This document shows positions 22,010 through 23,671 of a stretch of DNA of 23,671 nucleotides, piece after piece. Under the pieces are notes generated by a model, which saw only the letters and a list, made by a program, of their open reading frames with translations, made no database searches and was not told the origin of the DNA. A program made the translations under genes and the position numbers. The DNA is taken from positions 1-23,671 of the forward strand of contig CAWGTD010000012.1 in assembly GCA_963825415.1 (NCBI GenBank). The letters run 5' to 3'. Position 1 is the stretch's first letter. Each line of letters opens with the position of its first letter. The DNA is from BP-464 sp963825415 (GTDB taxonomy: Bacteria > Actinomycetota > Thermoleophilia > Solirubrobacterales > Solirubrobacteraceae).

Positions 22010-23671
22010 GTGCCCGACCCGTCCCCGCCGCTTCCGCCCGACCAGGTTCCCCCGGCCCGTCCTTCCGGGTCGTCCGGCTGGCGTGTGGACCCGGCTCCGG
22101 ACGGCCGCGGAGCCCCGCCCGACAAGAAGCCGCCGATGGTCCCCCGAGGCCGGCGTTTCTTCGCGATCCTGGCCTTCCTGCTCGCTGTGAACCTCGTGGT
22201 GTCGTTCGTCACCGGGCAGCCGCAGGACCGGGCGCGCATTCCGTATCAGCCGTTCTTCGTCCAGCAGCTCCAGACCGGCAACGTGAGCGAGATCACCTCG
22301 CAGGCGGACTCGCTCGAGGGCGAACTGCGCAAGGAGGCGACCTACGACCCGCCCGGCAAGGCCAAGCCGGTGAAGGTCACGCGCTTCAAGACGCAGGTTC
22401 CCGCCTTCATCGACCGGGCCAACCTCACGAAGCTGGTCGCCGATCAGGACACGATCGTCAACGCCAAGCCGCCCGACGAGGGCCGCGGCTTTGTGTCCAG
22501 CCTCCTGCTCGGGCTCCTGCCGACGCTCCTGCTGGTCGGGTTCTTCATCTGGATCGCGCGGCGCCAGATGGGTGGCGGCGGCGCGGGCGGCGTGCTCGGC
22601 GGCTTCGGCCGCTCGACCGCGCGGCGCGTCCAGCCGGGCGAGCAGGACCGGGTCTCGTTCGAGGACGTCGCCGGCATCGACGAGGCCGAGGACGAGCTGG
22701 TCGAGATCGTCGACTTCCTGAAGAACCCGCAGCGCTACAGCAAACTCGGCGCGCGCATCCCGCGCGGCGTGCTGCTCTACGGCCCGCCCGGCACGGGCAA
22801 GACGCTGCTCGCCCGCGCGGTCGCCGGCGAGGCCGAGGCCGCCTTCTTCTCGATGTCGGCGTCGGAGTTCGTCGAGGCGATCGTCGGCGTCGGCGCCTCG
22901 CGGGTGCGCGACCTCTTCAAGCAAGCGAAGGAGGCCGCGCCGGCGATCGTGTTCATCGACGAGCTCGATGCGATCGGCCGCTCGCGCTCGGGCAACGTCG
23001 GCGGCATCAGCGGCGGCCACGACGAACGCGAGCAGACGCTCAACCAGATCCTGACCGAGATGGACGGCTTCGAGGCCGAGACAAACGTCATCGTGCTCGC
23101 CGCGACGAACCGGTCGGAGATCCTCGACTCGGCGCTCCTGCGCCCCGGGCGCTTCGACCGCAGGATCGCCGTCCAGCCCCCGGACAAAACCGGCCGCGTG
23201 GCGATCCTGAAGATCCACACGCGCTCGGTCCCGCTCGATCCGAGCGTCGACCTCGAGCAGATCGCCGCCTCGACCCCCGGCGCGACCGGCGCCGACCTCG
23301 CCCTGCTGGTCAACGAGGCCGCGCTGTTCGCCGCGCGGCGCGATCACAAGGCGGTCGAGCAGGCCGACTTCACCGATGCGATCGAGAAGATCATCCTCGG
23401 CGCCGAGCGCCAGATCGTGATGAGCGACGCCGACCGCGAGCGCACCGCCTTCCACGAGTCCGGCCACGCGCTGGTCGGCATGCTCACCCCCGGCGCCGAC
23501 CCGGTCAGGAAGATCTCGATCATCCCGCGCGGCCAGGCGCTCGGGGTCACGCTCTCGACTCCCGAGAGCGATCGCTACAGCTACGGCCGCTCCGAGCTGA
23601 TCGCCCGGATCAAGGTGGCGCTCGGCGGGCGCGCGGCCGAGCAGGTCGTCTACAACGAGATCACGACCGGC
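22010..23671 (+). CDS. ftsH: ATP-dependent zinc metalloprotease FtsH (3' end beyond window)
   Basis: The 554 codons present run off the right edge of the window without a stop. FtsH is a membrane-bound AAA+ protease that degrades misfolded membrane proteins and regulators. Layout: a proline-rich cytoplasmic N-terminal extension (1-45), TM1 (~50-68), an external domain (~70-160), TM2 (~163-185), then the AAA module with Walker A GPPGTGKT (258-265), Walker B 'IVFIDELDAIG' (Asp317, Glu318), the arginine fingers in 'LLRPGRFDRR', and the zinc site HESGH (His482, Glu483, His486). The pore loop reads EAIVGVG, with Ile291 where Escherichia coli FtsH has the pore Phe. GTG 22010 is preceded by AGGAG with only 2 nt spacing; ATG 22136 would delete the extension. 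The third zinc ligand and the C-terminal helices lie outside the window. Confidence 0.95.
   Translation, partial: MPDPSPPLPPDQVPPARPSGSSGWRVDPAPDGRGAPPDKKPPMVPRGRRFFAILAFLLAVNLVVSFVTGQPQDRARIPYQPFFVQQLQTGNVSEITSQADSLEGELRKEATYDPPGKAKPVKVTRFKTQVPAFIDRANLTKLVADQDTIVNAKPPDEGRGFVSSLLLGLLPTLLLVGFFIWIARRQMGGGGAGGVLGGFGRSTARRVQPGEQDRVSFEDVAGIDEAEDELVEIVDFLKNPQRYSKLGARIPRGVLLYGPPGTGKTLLARAVAGEAEAAFFSMSASEFVEAIVGVGASRVRDLFKQAKEAAPAIVFIDELDAIGRSRSGNVGGISGGHDEREQTLNQILTEMDGFEAETNVIVLAATNRSEILDSALLRPGRFDRRIAVQPPDKTGRVAILKIHTRSVPLDPSVDLEQIAASTPGATGADLALLVNEAALFAARRDHKAVEQADFTDAIEKIILGAERQIVMSDADRERTAFHESGHALVGMLTPGADPVRKISIIPRGQALGVTLSTPESDRYSYGRSELIARIKVALGGRAAEQVVYNEITTG

Noticed and set aside
22001..23467. 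488-codon minus-strand frame
   Set aside because: It is antisense to ftsH, whose plus-strand frame shows every FtsH motif. The minus translation is compositionally biased and has no domain.
1..23671. CRISPR array, insertion sequence or prophage
   Set aside because: I found no regular direct repeats with spacers, no transposase or integrase motifs and no phage genes. The tRNA-Ser gene is intact, with no duplicated 3' end visible nearby.

Overview
This is a GC-rich, densely packed chromosomal window with frequent GTG starts. The gene content (SpoIIE/STAS partner switching, many exported proteins with poorly characterised C-terminal tails, an FtsH with a proline-rich N-terminal extension) suggests a soil actinobacterium, most likely class Thermoleophilia (Solirubrobacterales-like). 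That placement is an inference, because no rRNA or other phylogenetic marker is present. I see no insertion sequence, phage gene, integrase or CRISPR array.

Layout. Positions 1-613 hold an operator-like palindrome and a SnoaL/NTF2-like protein. Positions 665-4380 (minus) are a two-gene unit of secreted serine hydrolases: a CocE/X-Pro-dipeptidyl-peptidase-like protein, then an alpha/beta hydrolase with a C-terminal Ig-like tail. A nitronate monooxygenase diverges from it (4445-5440) and meets a large secreted M14 zinc carboxypeptidase (5449-8127, minus) end to end over a hairpin. Positions 8191-9857 hold a translationally coupled pair: a PLP fold-type IV aminotransferase-like protein and a sulfotransferase-like P-loop protein. 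Then come a possible 48-aa ORF and a strong hairpin, a secreted parallel beta-helix protein (10183-12432), a PQQ-type sugar dehydrogenase lipoprotein (12476-13708), a small secreted beta-rich protein (13768-14337), a clear hairpin terminator, and a 44-aa His-tailed membrane peptide. On the minus strand, 14614-16257 carries a single-pass coiled-coil membrane protein followed by a GH26-like secreted glycosidase. 

The right part is regulatory and housekeeping. It has a DUF6812-like small protein (16593-16850), a GAF-PAS-GAF-PP2C-HATPase regulator (16847-19444, minus), tRNA-Ser(GGA), and a minus-strand chain of membrane protein, STAS anti-sigma-factor antagonist, 61-aa coiled-coil protein and M29 aminopeptidase, the last three with overlapping stop/start codons. 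The 5' part of ftsH (22010 to the window end) closes the window.

How they work together. Roughly eight exported enzymes or surface proteins between 0.6 and 16 kb suggest extracellular scavenging of peptides, esters and polysaccharides. The PP2C/HATPase protein and the STAS protein have the parts of a partner-switching stress circuit and lie within 2 kb of each other. The best candidate for a little-described system is the aminotransferase-like/sulfotransferase-like pair. As I recall, the same two domains are fused in plant 'branched-chain aminotransferase-like' proteins. Here the aminotransferase-like half lacks the usual PLP pyridine-binding glutamate.
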